33,111 bases of DNA. Source: 66-474 sp035249465. GTDB taxonomy: Bacteria; Pseudomonadota; Gammaproteobacteria; Xanthomonadales; Rhodanobacteraceae. The notes under the pieces were generated by a model, which saw only the letters and a list, made by a program, of their open reading frames with translations, was not told the origin of the DNA and made no database searches. A program made the translations under genes and the position numbers. Shown here in pieces: positions 1 through 8,408 of this stretch (positions are counted from its first letter, which is position 1; each line of letters begins with the position of its first letter). The stretch spans positions 1 through 33,111 of the forward strand of contig DATFGL010000062.1 in the NCBI GenBank assembly GCA_035249465.1, read 5' to 3'.

Positions 1-91
1 TGCGCACACGCGCTTGTGCATGCAACGATGCAAATCAAGGCAAGCGCGGTGGCGAAAATGCAACGCATCCGGCGATCTTACGCCGCACCGC

Positions 92-919
92 TCAGGAGCG
101 AAGACCGACGCCCTTCTGCAACAACCACAACGCGAACCCGCCCAGCACGATCACGAACGCCAGCATCACCAGGTACGCGATCCATACCTGCACGTCGCCG
201 ACGCCGAGGATGCCGAAACGGAACGCGTTGACCATGTACAGGATCGGGTTGGCCAGCGACGCTTCACGCCATGGCGAGCCCAGGAGGTTGACCGAGTAGA
301 ACACGCCACCGAGGTAGGTGAGCGGCGCCAGCACGAACGTCGGCACGATCGCGATGTCATCGAAGCGCTTGGCGAACATCGCATTGATGAAGCCCGCCAG
401 CGAGAAGATCACCGCACCCAGCAGCACGGTGGTGACCGCGACCAGCGGATGGGCCACGTGCAAGGACGTGAAGAACAACGCGATGCCGAGCACGATGATG
501 CCCACCAGCAAGCCGCGCAGCACCGCACCCGCGACGTAGCCCGACAGCACCACCCAGCTCGGCATCGGCGAGGCCAGCATTTCCTCGACGTAGTGGCCGA
601 ACTTGGAGCCGAAGAAACTCGACGTGATGTTGGAGTAGCAATTGTTGATGATGCTCATCATCACCAGGCCCGGCACGATGTACTGCATGTAGGTGAAGCC
701 ATCCATCGTGCCGACCCGGCTGCCGACGATCTTGCCGAAGATCACGAAGTACAGGGTCATCGTGATCGCCGGCGGCACCAGTGTCTGGGTCCAGATGCGC
801 AGCACGCGATGCACTTCGCGACGCGCAATCGTGCCGAGTGCAATCAGGTTCGCGCGCGTGCGCGCGGAACCTGCGAGCACCGGTGCCTGGGTCGCGGGCG
901 AATGCACCAGCCCGCTCAT
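92..919 (-). CDS. yadH: ABC-2 type transporter permease (YadH-like)
   Basis: Inner-membrane permease half of an ABC exporter whose substrate is unknown. The 275-residue product has a short cytosolic N-terminus and about six hydrophobic segments, and it ends in GLRS as I recall for E. coli YadH. Stretches such as RIWTQTLVPP (about residues 41-50), YMQYIVPGLVMMS and TYLGGVFYS are typical of the YadH/ABC-2 family. The length is close to E. coli YadH (about 256) with a slightly longer N-terminus. Its start codon overlaps the stop of the ATPase gene by 4 nt (ATGA), so the two are translationally coupled. Identification is by recalled family resemblance; a NodJ/DrrB-like exporter is the same fold and cannot be separated further. 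Confidence 0.9.
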   Translation of the reverse strand: MSGLVHSPATQAPVLAGSARTRANLIALGTIARREVHRVLRIWTQTLVPPAITMTLYFVIFGKIVGSRVGTMDGFTYMQYIVPGLVMMSIINNCYSNITSSFFGSKFGHYVEEMLASPMPSWVVLSGYVAGAVLRGLLVGIIVLGIALFFTSLHVAHPLVAVTTVLLGAVIFSLAGFINAMFAKRFDDIAIVPTFVLAPLTYLGGVFYSVNLLGSPWREASLANPILYMVNAFRFGILGVGDVQVWIAYLVMLAFVIVLGGFALWLLQKGVGLRS

Positions 920-1911
920 GCCGGCGCTCCCCGGCCATCGTGGCCGACCAGCCGCACGAACAATTCCTCCAGCCGGTTGGTCCTGGGGCGCATCGAAGTC
1001 ACGGTGATGCCGTGCGCGGTCAAGCCCGCGAACAATGTGTTGAGGTCGTGCGTGGACGGCATCTCGGCTTCCAGTGTCTGCGCATCGCGGCGCGTGAGCT
1101 TGACGCCATCCAGTTGCGGCAGCTTGCCATCAAGGCCGACCACGTCCAGCACGAACGATTGCACGTCCAGCTTCGACAGCAGGCGCCGCATCGAAGTGTC
1201 TTCCACGATCTCGCCGTGGTCGATGATCGCGATGTTGCGGCAGAGCTGCTCGGCCTCTTCCAGGTAATGCGTGGTCAGGATCACCGTGGTGCCGGCGGCG
1301 TTGATGCCGGTGATGAAATGCCACATCGAGCGGCGGATCTCGATGTCCACGCCCGCGGTCGGCTCGTCCAGGATCAGCAGCCGCGGCTCGTTCATCATCG
1401 CGCGCGCGATCATCAGGCGCCGCTTCATGCCGCCCGACATCATGCGCGTCGGCTGGAACGCCTTGTCCCAGATGCGCAGTTCCTTCAGGTATTTCTCGGC
1501 GCGCGGTTTGGCGATCGTGCGCGGAATGCCGTAGAAGCCCGCGACGTTCACGCAGATTTCGAACGGCGTTTCGAACTGGTTGAAGTTGATTTCCTGCGGC
1601 ACCAGCCCGATCTGGCGCATCACGCCACCGCGATCGGCGTGGATGGACAAGCCGAACACGCGTGCATCGCCGCCACTGGGGTTGACCAGCGACGAAAGAA
1701 TCCCGATCAGCGTGGATTTGCCCGCGCCGTTGGGCCCGAGCAACGCGAAGAAATCGCCCTGCGCGACCTTCAGCGAGACGCCCTTCAACGCCTGGACGCC
1801 GCTGGAATAAGTCTTGCGCAGGTCAACGACTTCGAGCGCCGGAACGGGGCTGGAAGCAGGGACTGCAGGCATGGAGGGCGGGGCGTAGGGCGAAGCGGAA
1901 TCAGCGACCAT
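916..1911 (-). CDS. yadG: ABC transporter ATP-binding protein (YadG-like)
   Basis: ATPase that powers the YadH-like permease encoded immediately downstream. The 331-residue product has a Walker A motif (GPNGAGKST, residues 59-67), a Q-loop (LVPQE), an ABC signature (SGGM, 159-162), Walker B with its catalytic glutamate (LLILDE, 178-183) and the switch histidine (TTHYLEEAEQL). The C-terminal region ending in NRLEELFVRLV matches my recollection of YadG. The first 25 residues are Pro/Ala-rich and not part of the ABC domain. An internal ATG at 1872 is therefore an alternative start. The upstream start at 1911 is kept because a perfect TATAAT lies only 5 nt before it, which would give a leaderless message. 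Confidence 0.9.
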   Translation of the reverse strand: MVADSASPYAPPSMPAVPASSPVPALEVVDLRKTYSSGVQALKGVSLKVAQGDFFALLGPNGAGKSTLIGILSSLVNPSGGDARVFGLSIHADRGGVMRQIGLVPQEINFNQFETPFEICVNVAGFYGIPRTIAKPRAEKYLKELRIWDKAFQPTRMMSGGMKRRLMIARAMMNEPRLLILDEPTAGVDIEIRRSMWHFITGINAAGTTVILTTHYLEEAEQLCRNIAIIDHGEIVEDTSMRRLLSKLDVQSFVLDVVGLDGKLPQLDGVKLTRRDAQTLEAEMPSTHDLNTLFAGLTAHGITVTSMRPRTNRLEELFVRLVGHDGRGAPA

Positions 1912-1916
1912 CCCCT

Positions 1917-1922
1917 ATTATA
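1917..1922 (-). promoter_or_regulatory. perfect -10 element (TATAAT) of yadG
   Basis: On the minus strand TATAAT ends 5 nt before the yadG ATG. No TTGACA-like -35 is found at 16-18 nt, where the sequence is GC-rich. With usual -10 to start spacing, transcription would begin at or next to the ATG, so the mRNA would be leaderless. This is inferred from position only. Confidence 0.4.
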
Positions 1923-1981
1923 GAAGTTTCGCCCGGGCCGCCCCATGCCGAATGGCAGGGTTGTCCGGGTCACATCCTTTT

Positions 1982-2000
1982 ACGCTGGCGATGCCAGCGT
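1982..2000 (+). promoter_or_regulatory. 19-nt inverted repeat upstream of the flavoprotein reductase gene
   Basis: ACGCTGGC, GAT, GCCAGCGT: a perfect 8-bp stem with a 3-nt centre, 15 nt before the ATG at 2016 and in the divergent region with yadG. It could be a repressor operator or a 5'-leader hairpin. No binding protein can be named from the sequence. Confidence 0.35.
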
Positions 2001-2015
2001 GCACCTTGCAGAGAC

Positions 2016-2759
2016 ATGATCGAACACTTCCCCCTCAAACTTGCAGAAAGCCACATGCTGGCGCCCAGCGTGCGTCACCTCGCGTTCGAACGCGCGGACG
2101 GCACGCCGTTCAAGTTCACCCCCGGCCAGTTCATCCAGATCCACTTCAACTACGACGACGGCAAGCCGACCAAGCGCAGCTATTCGGTGGGCACGCCCGC
2201 GGAAGGTTCCGAAGTCGACAAGCTGGAACTCGCGGTGTCCTTCGTCGAAGGCGGCGCCGCCACCAAACTGCTCGGCGACCTCGAACACGGCGGGACGATC
2301 GATGCCAGCGGCCCGTACGGACGCTTCTGCCTGATGGACGACGACGCCAACCAGCGCTACCTGTTGGTCGCGACCGGCACCGGCATCACCCCGTACCGCG
2401 CGATGCTGCCGAAGATCGAGCGGCTGATCGCCGAACGCGGCAAGCGCGTCGCGTTGTTGTACGGCGCGCGCAACGAACAGGAACTGCTGTATGGCGAGGA
2501 ATTCGAAGCCTTCGCCGCGAAGCACCCCGAATTCACCTTCCATGCCTGCCTGTCACGCGCCGCGCGTGCCGCGCCACGCCCGAACGACCGCCGTGGCCAC
2601 GTGCAGGACGCGCTGTCCGAACTCGCACCGCACCCCGAGCACGACATCGCGTATCTCTGCGGCAACCCCGACATGATCGACGCCAACTTCACCCTGCTGA
2701 AAGAACTCGGCCTGCCGATCAAGAACATCCGCCGCGAGAAGTACGTGTCGTCGCGGTAA
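2016..2759 (+). CDS. FAD/NAD(P)H oxidoreductase, ferredoxin-NADP reductase-like
   Basis: Soluble 247-residue flavoprotein of the ferredoxin reductase (FNR) superfamily that would move electrons between NAD(P)H and a ferredoxin, flavodoxin or oxygenase partner. An N-terminal FAD-binding beta-barrel carries the RSYSVGTP motif (about residues 61-68). A C-terminal nucleotide-binding domain carries VATGTGITPYRAML (about 118-131) and the acidic YLCGNPDMID signature near residue 217. There is no ferredoxin domain, so the partner is encoded elsewhere. The gene stands alone between divergent yadG and convergent kdpE. It resembles Fpr and phenol-hydroxylase-type reductases; substrate assignment is uncertain. 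Confidence 0.85.
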   Translation: MIEHFPLKLAESHMLAPSVRHLAFERADGTPFKFTPGQFIQIHFNYDDGKPTKRSYSVGTPAEGSEVDKLELAVSFVEGGAATKLLGDLEHGGTIDASGPYGRFCLMDDDANQRYLLVATGTGITPYRAMLPKIERLIAERGKRVALLYGARNEQELLYGEEFEAFAAKHPEFTFHACLSRAARAAPRPNDRRGHVQDALSELAPHPEHDIAYLCGNPDMIDANFTLLKELGLPIKNIRREKYVSSR

Positions 2760-2820
2760 ATCGCCACACCTCGACACCAGATGCGTACCCGCTCGCCGGT
2801 CGCGGCCAGGAGCAGCCCTT

Positions 2821-2848
2821 GCGGGGGCGGTGTAGCGCGCCCGCTTTT
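2821..2848 (+). terminator. probable rho-independent terminator of the FNR-like gene
   Basis: A GC-rich stem (GCGGGGGCG, GTGTAG, CGCGCCCGC) with a single G:G mismatch is followed by TTTT then CGTT. It lies 61 nt after the reductase stop codon. The U-tract is short. It lies in the convergent gap before kdpE (3' end at 2914). Confidence 0.45.
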
Positions 2849-2913
2849 CGTTCAGGCACCATGAGATCAAAAATCCCGGGTAGCCAAACCTGCTGGAAAG
2901 CCGTGCCTCGCAA

Positions 2914-3615
2914 TCAGTCATTGCGTCCGACAAAGCGATAGCCGACACCCGGCTCGGTTTTCAGCCAGCGCGGTTGCGCGGGGTCGTCGCCAAGTTTCTG
3001 CCGCAGCTTGCCGATCACGATACGCAAATATTGGCTGTCCTGCACGTGGCTCGCGCCCCACACTTCGCGCAACAACTGCTGCTGGGTGACCACGCGCCCG
3101 GTGTGGCGAAGCATCAGGGCCAGCACGGCATATTCCTTGCGGGTGAGCGAAAGCGGCGAGCCGTCGAGCACCACCTCGCGCCGCGCGAGGTCGATGCTGA
3201 GCCGGTCATCGTCATAGCGTGGGTGCGCTTCCTCCGCACCGGCCAGGGCGCGATCACGCAACAACGCACGCAGGCGCGCCATCAGTTCCTGGATACCGAA
3301 CGGCTTGGTCACGTAATCGTTGGCACCGGCGTCCAGCGCACGCACCTTTTCGGTTTCCGCGCTGCGCACCGACAGCATCAGCACCGGCATCTGGCTCCAT
3401 TGGCGCAACTCCGCCAGCACTTCGTGGCCGTCGCGATCGGGAAGGCCGAGGTCGAGGATCATCAGGTCGGGCTCGCGTGTCGCGGCCAGTGCCAGGCCCT
3501 CGGCCGCGGTGGCAGCCTGCAGCACCTCGTAGCCTTCCGCGCGCAGGCCGATGTCCAGGAAGCGCCGAATCTGCGCCTCGTCGTCGATCACCAGCACGCG
3601 TGGAACAGCATTCAT
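2914..3615 (-). CDS. kdpE: KdpE, potassium-response OmpR-family regulator
   Basis: Response regulator that, when phosphorylated by KdpD, activates the kdp operon. The 233-residue product has an N-terminal receiver domain with the acidic pair DD (11-12), phospho-acceptor Asp55 in LMILDLGLPD, and the conserved Lys in the VTKPFG motif. A C-terminal winged-helix DNA-binding domain contains TRKEYAVL and YLRIVIGKLRQKL and ends GVGYRFV. The length is close to E. coli KdpE (225). Its ATG overlaps the kdpD stop codon (ATGA, 3612-3615), so it is translated in coupling with the kinase and is the last cistron of the operon. Confidence 0.95.
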   Translation of the reverse strand: MNAVPRVLVIDDEAQIRRFLDIGLRAEGYEVLQAATAAEGLALAATREPDLMILDLGLPDRDGHEVLAELRQWSQMPVLMLSVRSAETEKVRALDAGANDYVTKPFGIQELMARLRALLRDRALAGAEEAHPRYDDDRLSIDLARREVVLDGSPLSLTRKEYAVLALMLRHTGRVVTQQQLLREVWGASHVQDSQYLRIVIGKLRQKLGDDPAQPRWLKTEPGVGYRFVGRND

Positions 3616-6296
3616 GCGGGGGCTTCCGGGGCCACGGATTCGGCGGGCAGCGGCAGGGTGACCCGGATGGTGGTGCCACCGCCCTCCCGCCGCAAGGCCT
3701 CCACGCTGCCGCCATGTGCGCCGATCATGCCGCGGCAGATCGCAAGCCCGAGCCCGGTACTCTGGACCGCGCGGTCGCCGCGCGAAACCGAGTAGAACAT
3801 GTCGAAGATGCGTGCACGCTCGTCCTCGGGAATGCCGGGCCCGCGATCGCTCACTTCGATCAGCAACTTGTCGCCGGCAACGCGTACGCCCACCAACACG
3901 GGCTGCTCCGGAGGCGAGAAGCGCTCCGCATTTTCGAGGATGTTGAACAGCGCCTGCTCGATCAACGCCGGGTGCACGTACAGCAGCACGGTATCGGATG
4001 GCAGCACGGTATCCACGCGCACTTCCGGAAACAGCTTGCGCAATCGGGTCACGGCGGCAGCCACGATCTCGGCCACATCGGTCCAGTCACGGTTGAGCTT
4101 GAGTGTGCCGTGGCCGAGTCGTGTCATGTCGAGCAGGTTCTGGATATAGCGATCGAGACGCTGGCCTTCGCCGAGGATCGCCTCAAGCAGCTCGCGCCGC
4201 TCGTTGGCGGGCAGCTTCTCGCCGTAGTTCGCAAGTGTGCCAGCGGAGCCGATCATCGATGCCAGCGGCGAGCGCAGGTCGTGCGACACCGAAGACAGCA
4301 GTGCGTTGCGCAGGCGCTCCGTCTCCCCCTGCACGCGTGCGCCTTCCAGTTCGTCGGCCAGACGTGCGCGCGCCAGCGTCTGGCCAACGTCCTGCACCAT
4401 CATCAAGGCCAGGCCGCGCCGATCAGGATCGGGCTCGCCTGCGCCCGGTGGAAAGCGCAGCGCGGCGACGCCCAGGCGGTTGCCCTCACCACCCAGCGGC
4501 AGCAGCCAGCAGGGCGCGGCATTCAACGTGTCGGTGAAACGACCTGCCTGTGCACCGTGCCGATCGCACCAGTCGGCAGCGGCCAGGTCCTGCGTCTGCA
4601 GGCGCATGTCGGCTGGAATCGCCACGGCAACATGCATGGCGTCCGAAGCATCGCGCGCCAACAGCGCCACTTCGCAACGCAACGCCTGCGCCAACGCGGC
4701 GGCGCCAGCCGCGCGGATGCCCTGGGCATCGGTGCTGGTCGCCAGACGCTGGCCCAGCGCCAGCAGGGCGCGCGATTGCGCGTGCGCGGAACGCAGCGAT
4801 GCCACTTGCAACACGAGTTGCGTGGCCAGCCGGCCGCACACCAGCGCCGCCACCAGAAACAGGAACACGGTCAGGACGTCGTTCGGACTGGAAATCTCCA
4901 ACGAATAGATCGGCGGCATGAAAAAAAAGTTGTCGGCGATGAAGCAGAGGGCCGCCGTATAGACCGCCACAGCCATGCGGGTGCGCACCGCCACCACCAG
5001 CACCGCGGTAAGGAAAATCAGCGACAGGTTCGCGACCGACAGATAGCGTTCGGCGAAGAATGCACAGGCGAGCGCGATCAGCGAGATCGCCGTGGCGAAT
5101 GCGTATTCACCACGCCGGCCCACGCCGCCCGGCAGCCGTGGCAGCCGCAAGCGTCTCCGGGCAGCCGCGCGTTCCGCGGGTGTGGCCACGATGGTGAGTT
5201 CCAGGTGTGCGCCACGCCGCAGCATCTGCTGGGTCAGCGAGCGGCCAACCACGCGCGCGAACAGGCGCTCGCGCGTTCGGCCCAGGATGATCTGGCCCAC
5301 GCCCTCGCGTTCGGCGAACGCCAGCAGTTCGTCGACGATCGCATGGCCGCGCAGTTTCTCGCCTTCGCCTCCCAGCCTGCGCGCCAGCCGCAACGCTGCA
5401 TCCAGCCGTTCGCGCCGTGCCGGTTCCAGGCGCGCGCCGGTGTCCACGAAGACCACGCTCCACGGCGCGCCGCGCCGTTCGGCGATGCGCCGGACCATGC
5501 GCACCAGGTATTCGCTCTGCGCGTGTCCATCGATCGCCGCCAGCACACGTCGCCGTACCGGCATCGCAGCGCCGCGCGCCAGCATCGTGCCGCGCAGGTC
5601 GCTCTCGACGTGTATGGCGACGGTTTCCACCGCGAGTTCGCGGAGTGCCGCCAGATTGGTCGGCGTGAAGAACGCGTCCAGTGCCGCAATCGCGGTCTCC
5701 GGCACGTACACCTTGCCCTGCTTCAGGCGCTGGATCAGTTCGCGCGGCGGCAGGTCCACCAGCACGATGTCGCGCGCGCGGTCCAGAAAGCCGTCGGGCA
5801 CACGCTCGCGCACGGCCACGCCGGTGATGCGTCGCACCTGGTCGTTGAGGCTTTCGAGGTGCTGCACATTGAGCGTGGTGTAGACCTCGATGCCGGCATC
5901 CAGCAGCTCGGCGATGTCCTGCCAGCGCCGCTCGTGACGGCCGCCAGGCAGGTTGGTATGCGCAAGTTCGTCCACCAGCAGCACCGCCGGCTTGCGCGCC
6001 AGCGCCGCGTCGAGATCGAACTCCTCGAAATCGCGGCCGCGGTAGTTCACGCGTCGGCGCGGAAGGATCTCCAGTCCGTCCAGCAGCGCAGCCGTTTCGG
6101 CGCGGCCGTGGGTTTCGACCAGACCCGCCACCACGTCCACGCCCTGCTTCTTCAGCTCGCGCGCGGCCGACAGCATCGCCCAGGTTTTGCCCACACCTGG
6201 CGCGGCGCCGAGGAAGATCTTCAGCCGCCGCTGCCGTTCGTTGTTGGCGGCGTCGAGCAGGGCGTCGGCACGGGCTTCGCGGGAGGCTTCGATCAT
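3612..6296 (-). CDS. kdpD: KdpD, potassium/turgor sensor histidine kinase
   Basis: Membrane sensor kinase controlling kdp expression through KdpE. The 894 residues match the usual KdpD length. From N to C: a KdpD ATPase domain with Walker A (GAAPGVGKT, 30-38) and Walker B (VLLVDELAHTN); a universal-stress-protein-like domain (VRRRVLAAIDGH); four closely spaced membrane segments in the middle (from YAFATAISLIALACAFF to VFLFLVAALVCG); a GAF-like region; a HisKA box with the phosphorylated His in SSVSHDLRSPL; and an HATPase domain with N box NILENAERFS and G boxes DRGPGIPE and GLGLAICRG. It lies 37 nt downstream of kdpC and overlaps kdpE by 4 nt. All catalytic motifs appear intact. Confidence 0.96.
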   Translation of the reverse strand: MIEASREARADALLDAANNERQRRLKIFLGAAPGVGKTWAMLSAARELKKQGVDVVAGLVETHGRAETAALLDGLEILPRRRVNYRGRDFEEFDLDAALARKPAVLLVDELAHTNLPGGRHERRWQDIAELLDAGIEVYTTLNVQHLESLNDQVRRITGVAVRERVPDGFLDRARDIVLVDLPPRELIQRLKQGKVYVPETAIAALDAFFTPTNLAALRELAVETVAIHVESDLRGTMLARGAAMPVRRRVLAAIDGHAQSEYLVRMVRRIAERRGAPWSVVFVDTGARLEPARRERLDAALRLARRLGGEGEKLRGHAIVDELLAFAEREGVGQIILGRTRERLFARVVGRSLTQQMLRRGAHLELTIVATPAERAAARRRLRLPRLPGGVGRRGEYAFATAISLIALACAFFAERYLSVANLSLIFLTAVLVVAVRTRMAVAVYTAALCFIADNFFFMPPIYSLEISSPNDVLTVFLFLVAALVCGRLATQLVLQVASLRSAHAQSRALLALGQRLATSTDAQGIRAAGAAALAQALRCEVALLARDASDAMHVAVAIPADMRLQTQDLAAADWCDRHGAQAGRFTDTLNAAPCWLLPLGGEGNRLGVAALRFPPGAGEPDPDRRGLALMMVQDVGQTLARARLADELEGARVQGETERLRNALLSSVSHDLRSPLASMIGSAGTLANYGEKLPANERRELLEAILGEGQRLDRYIQNLLDMTRLGHGTLKLNRDWTDVAEIVAAAVTRLRKLFPEVRVDTVLPSDTVLLYVHPALIEQALFNILENAERFSPPEQPVLVGVRVAGDKLLIEVSDRGPGIPEDERARIFDMFYSVSRGDRAVQSTGLGLAICRGMIGAHGGSVEALRREGGGTTIRVTLPLPAESVAPEAPA

Positions 6297-6333
6297 GCGC
6301 GGCTGGACGGCGGGACGACGATACGTTAGCGCA

Positions 6334-6912
6334 TCAACGCGTCGCCAGCTTGTCCAGCGCCAGGTTGAGTTCCAGCACGTTCACCCGCGCTTCGCCCAGC
6401 ACGCCGAATTGGCGGCCATGCGTGTAACGGTCCACCATGGCCTGCACTTCGGCTAACGGCAGGCCGCGCGCCCGCGCCACGCGCCGCACCTGGTATTGCG
6501 CGGCGGCCGGAGAGATGCCGGGATCGAGCCCGCTGCCGGACGCGGTCACCAGATCCACCGGCACCGGCGCATCATTGCCGGGATCGGCCGCGCGCAACGC
6601 TGCGATGCGCTGCTTCACCGCTGCGGTCAGCGCAGGATTGGTCGGCCCCAGGTTGGAACCCCCCGACGCCGTACCGTTGTAGGGCTGCGGCGTTGTGGCA
6701 GAGGGCCGGCCCCAGAAATACTTCGGATCGGTGAACGCCTGACCAATCAGCACGGAACCGGCCGGCTTGCCATCGCGCAGGATCAGGCTGCCGTTGGCCT
6801 GGTGCGGAAACAGCAGCTGCGCGAGACCGGTGACGGCGAATGGATAGACGAGGCCGGTGATCACGGTCATCAGCAGCAGCAACGATACGGCATTGCGAAT
6901 CAACCGGTTCAT
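6334..6912 (-). CDS. kdpC: KdpC, potassium-transporting ATPase subunit C
   Basis: Accessory subunit of the KdpFABC potassium pump, thought to raise ATP affinity of the complex. The 192-residue protein has one N-terminal membrane segment (about residues 6-30, LIRNAVSLLLLMT...), then a periplasmic domain with family motifs such as GSVLIGQ, KYFWGRPSAT, GGSNLGPTNP, PVDLVTASGSGLDP and ISPAAAQYQ. I chose the ATG at 6912 because MNRLIRNAV begins just before the membrane segment and GAGG lies upstream. That GAGG overlaps the TGA of the porin gene, so the two are probably translated in coupling. A longer open frame upstream reads through the porin 3' end and is not supported. Confidence 0.94.
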   Translation of the reverse strand: MNRLIRNAVSLLLLMTVITGLVYPFAVTGLAQLLFPHQANGSLILRDGKPAGSVLIGQAFTDPKYFWGRPSATTPQPYNGTASGGSNLGPTNPALTAAVKQRIAALRAADPGNDAPVPVDLVTASGSGLDPGISPAAAQYQVRRVARARGLPLAEVQAMVDRYTHGRQFGVLGEARVNVLELNLALDKLATR

Positions 6913-6922
6913 GGCGGTTGCC

Positions 6923-8401
6923 TCAGTAGTGAACGATCGCGTCGATGAGAAAGACGACCTGGTAATTCTTCTTGCCGGCGTCATAGGCGTTGGCATCGTA
7001 TGAATGCTCGTAACGCAGTTCCGGCTGGATCTCCAGATCCTGGGAGATCCAATGCGTGAGGCCGAGGGTATGGCTGCTGTAACGCGTGGCGTAACCGGTG
7101 CGCTGGCCCTTCTCGTCGTCGTAGAACTCGTTGCGGAACGACAGCATGTTGTTCGAATTCAGCTCGAAGTTCAGATAGTTGACGACCCCGAACGCACCCG
7201 CCTTGCCGGGCAATGGCGAAGAGCCCGCGACGCCCGGCGTGCCACCTGGACCGAAGCCCGGGATGTTGCGGCCGTACATGCGATACGCCTCGGTCAGCAT
7301 GTGCACGCGCCGGCTGAAGCGATGGCCCCAGGTGACCACGAACATCTGCACATTGTTGTAGTTGTAATCGGACTTGTTCCAGTTGTTGATGCACGGGTAG
7401 AGCATGTCGTTGTTGTCGGCGGATACCCAGCGCACGCAGGTCTGCAGCGCGGGCCGCGCTGCATGGTTCCATGGCGCCGTGTCGTTGCCGGCATTCACGC
7501 CGATCTGGAACGTCCATTGCGGGCTGAGCCGCGTGGTGGTCATCACGCCCATCTGGGTATACGGATCGACCGTGTACAGGATGGAGTGCGTCATCAGGTA
7601 GTTTTGCGGTGAGAACTGCGCCTCGATGTCCGGCAGCGACAACCAGCGGCCCACGCGGATGACCATGCCCTGGGCGATCCACGGAATGTAGAGATCGCCG
7701 TAGAACAGCATCGGGTCATCGCCGTAGATCTTGCCGTTGAGGGGTTGATTCGGCGCCGGGTGGTTCAGCAGTTGATTGCTGAAGACGCCCTTCATGGTGG
7801 TGAAGTGATAGTCGTAGCCGTACAGGTTGGAGATGTCGAAACCCCAGTCGACGTGGTCGGTCTGGACCGTGTCCTCGACACGGGTGATGTTGAGCACCAG
7901 TTGGTCGAACTCCAACCGGTTCGGCCGCACGTTGTAGGACAGCGGGTAGTTGGAGAAGCCGGAGGTACTGAGGTTCGCCGACGGCGTGGCCCAGCCGAAG
8001 ATCTCGATCCGGTTGCGCTGCATCCACTGTCCGGGGCTGGTGCATTCGAGTGCCTTCTCCAGCGGGTACGTACTGTTGGTATCCGGCACGCCGATTGGCG
8101 CGGGCACGCCACCCAACTGCCATTCCGGGTTGGGGAATGGGGGTGAATCGAACGGCGCATCCATGGCGCGGCGCTTCGGCGTCTGGGAATCGGCACTGCC
8201 CGGCTGCGCATCTTCCCGGTACGCCGCCGCCAGGCGCGAGAAGAAACCATGGTTGCAATCGCCGCTTTCCGTCACGGCTGGCGACGCGGGCGGTTCGATG
8301 CTTGCCGGCGTAGTGCCGCCGTCGATGGACTGCGCCATCGATTGCGTCATCGGCATGGCGGCCAGCAGCACGGCCATCATCAGGGTTTTCTTGCCAAACA
8401 T
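6923..8401 (-). CDS. outer-membrane beta-barrel porin embedded in the kdp operon
   Basis: The 492-residue protein starts with a clear Sec signal peptide (lysines at 4-5, hydrophobic core, AMPMTQSMAQ cleavage region near residue 24). The mature part is rich in Asn, Tyr, Trp and Gly, with alternating aromatic strands (for example WGFDISNLYGYDYHFT), and ends in an aromatic residue (IVHY), as outer-membrane barrels do. It resembles the BBP2/OmpL-like putative porin family; this is recollection, not a search. It sits between kdpB and kdpC: its start is 7 nt after the kdpB stop with GAGGT as ribosome site, and its stop overlaps the kdpC ribosome site. Co-expression with the potassium pump is therefore very likely. 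Its solute, perhaps K+, is inferred from context. Confidence 0.85.
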   Translation of the reverse strand: MFGKKTLMMAVLLAAMPMTQSMAQSIDGGTTPASIEPPASPAVTESGDCNHGFFSRLAAAYREDAQPGSADSQTPKRRAMDAPFDSPPFPNPEWQLGGVPAPIGVPDTNSTYPLEKALECTSPGQWMQRNRIEIFGWATPSANLSTSGFSNYPLSYNVRPNRLEFDQLVLNITRVEDTVQTDHVDWGFDISNLYGYDYHFTTMKGVFSNQLLNHPAPNQPLNGKIYGDDPMLFYGDLYIPWIAQGMVIRVGRWLSLPDIEAQFSPQNYLMTHSILYTVDPYTQMGVMTTTRLSPQWTFQIGVNAGNDTAPWNHAARPALQTCVRWVSADNNDMLYPCINNWNKSDYNYNNVQMFVVTWGHRFSRRVHMLTEAYRMYGRNIPGFGPGGTPGVAGSSPLPGKAGAFGVVNYLNFELNSNNMLSFRNEFYDDEKGQRTGYATRYSSHTLGLTHWISQDLEIQPELRYEHSYDANAYDAGKKNYQVVFLIDAIVHY

Positions 8402-8408
8402 GACTACC

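Noticed and set aside
1..91. A gene at the left window edge
   Set aside because: The 91 nt after the yadH stop contain no start with a ribosome site and no recognisable coding or structural element.
3219..6329. A 1036-codon open frame on the plus strand opposite kdpD
   Set aside because: Its product is dominated by Arg, His, Gln and Ala without any domain; it is the antisense image of a GC-rich kdpD whose own frame has all kinase motifs.
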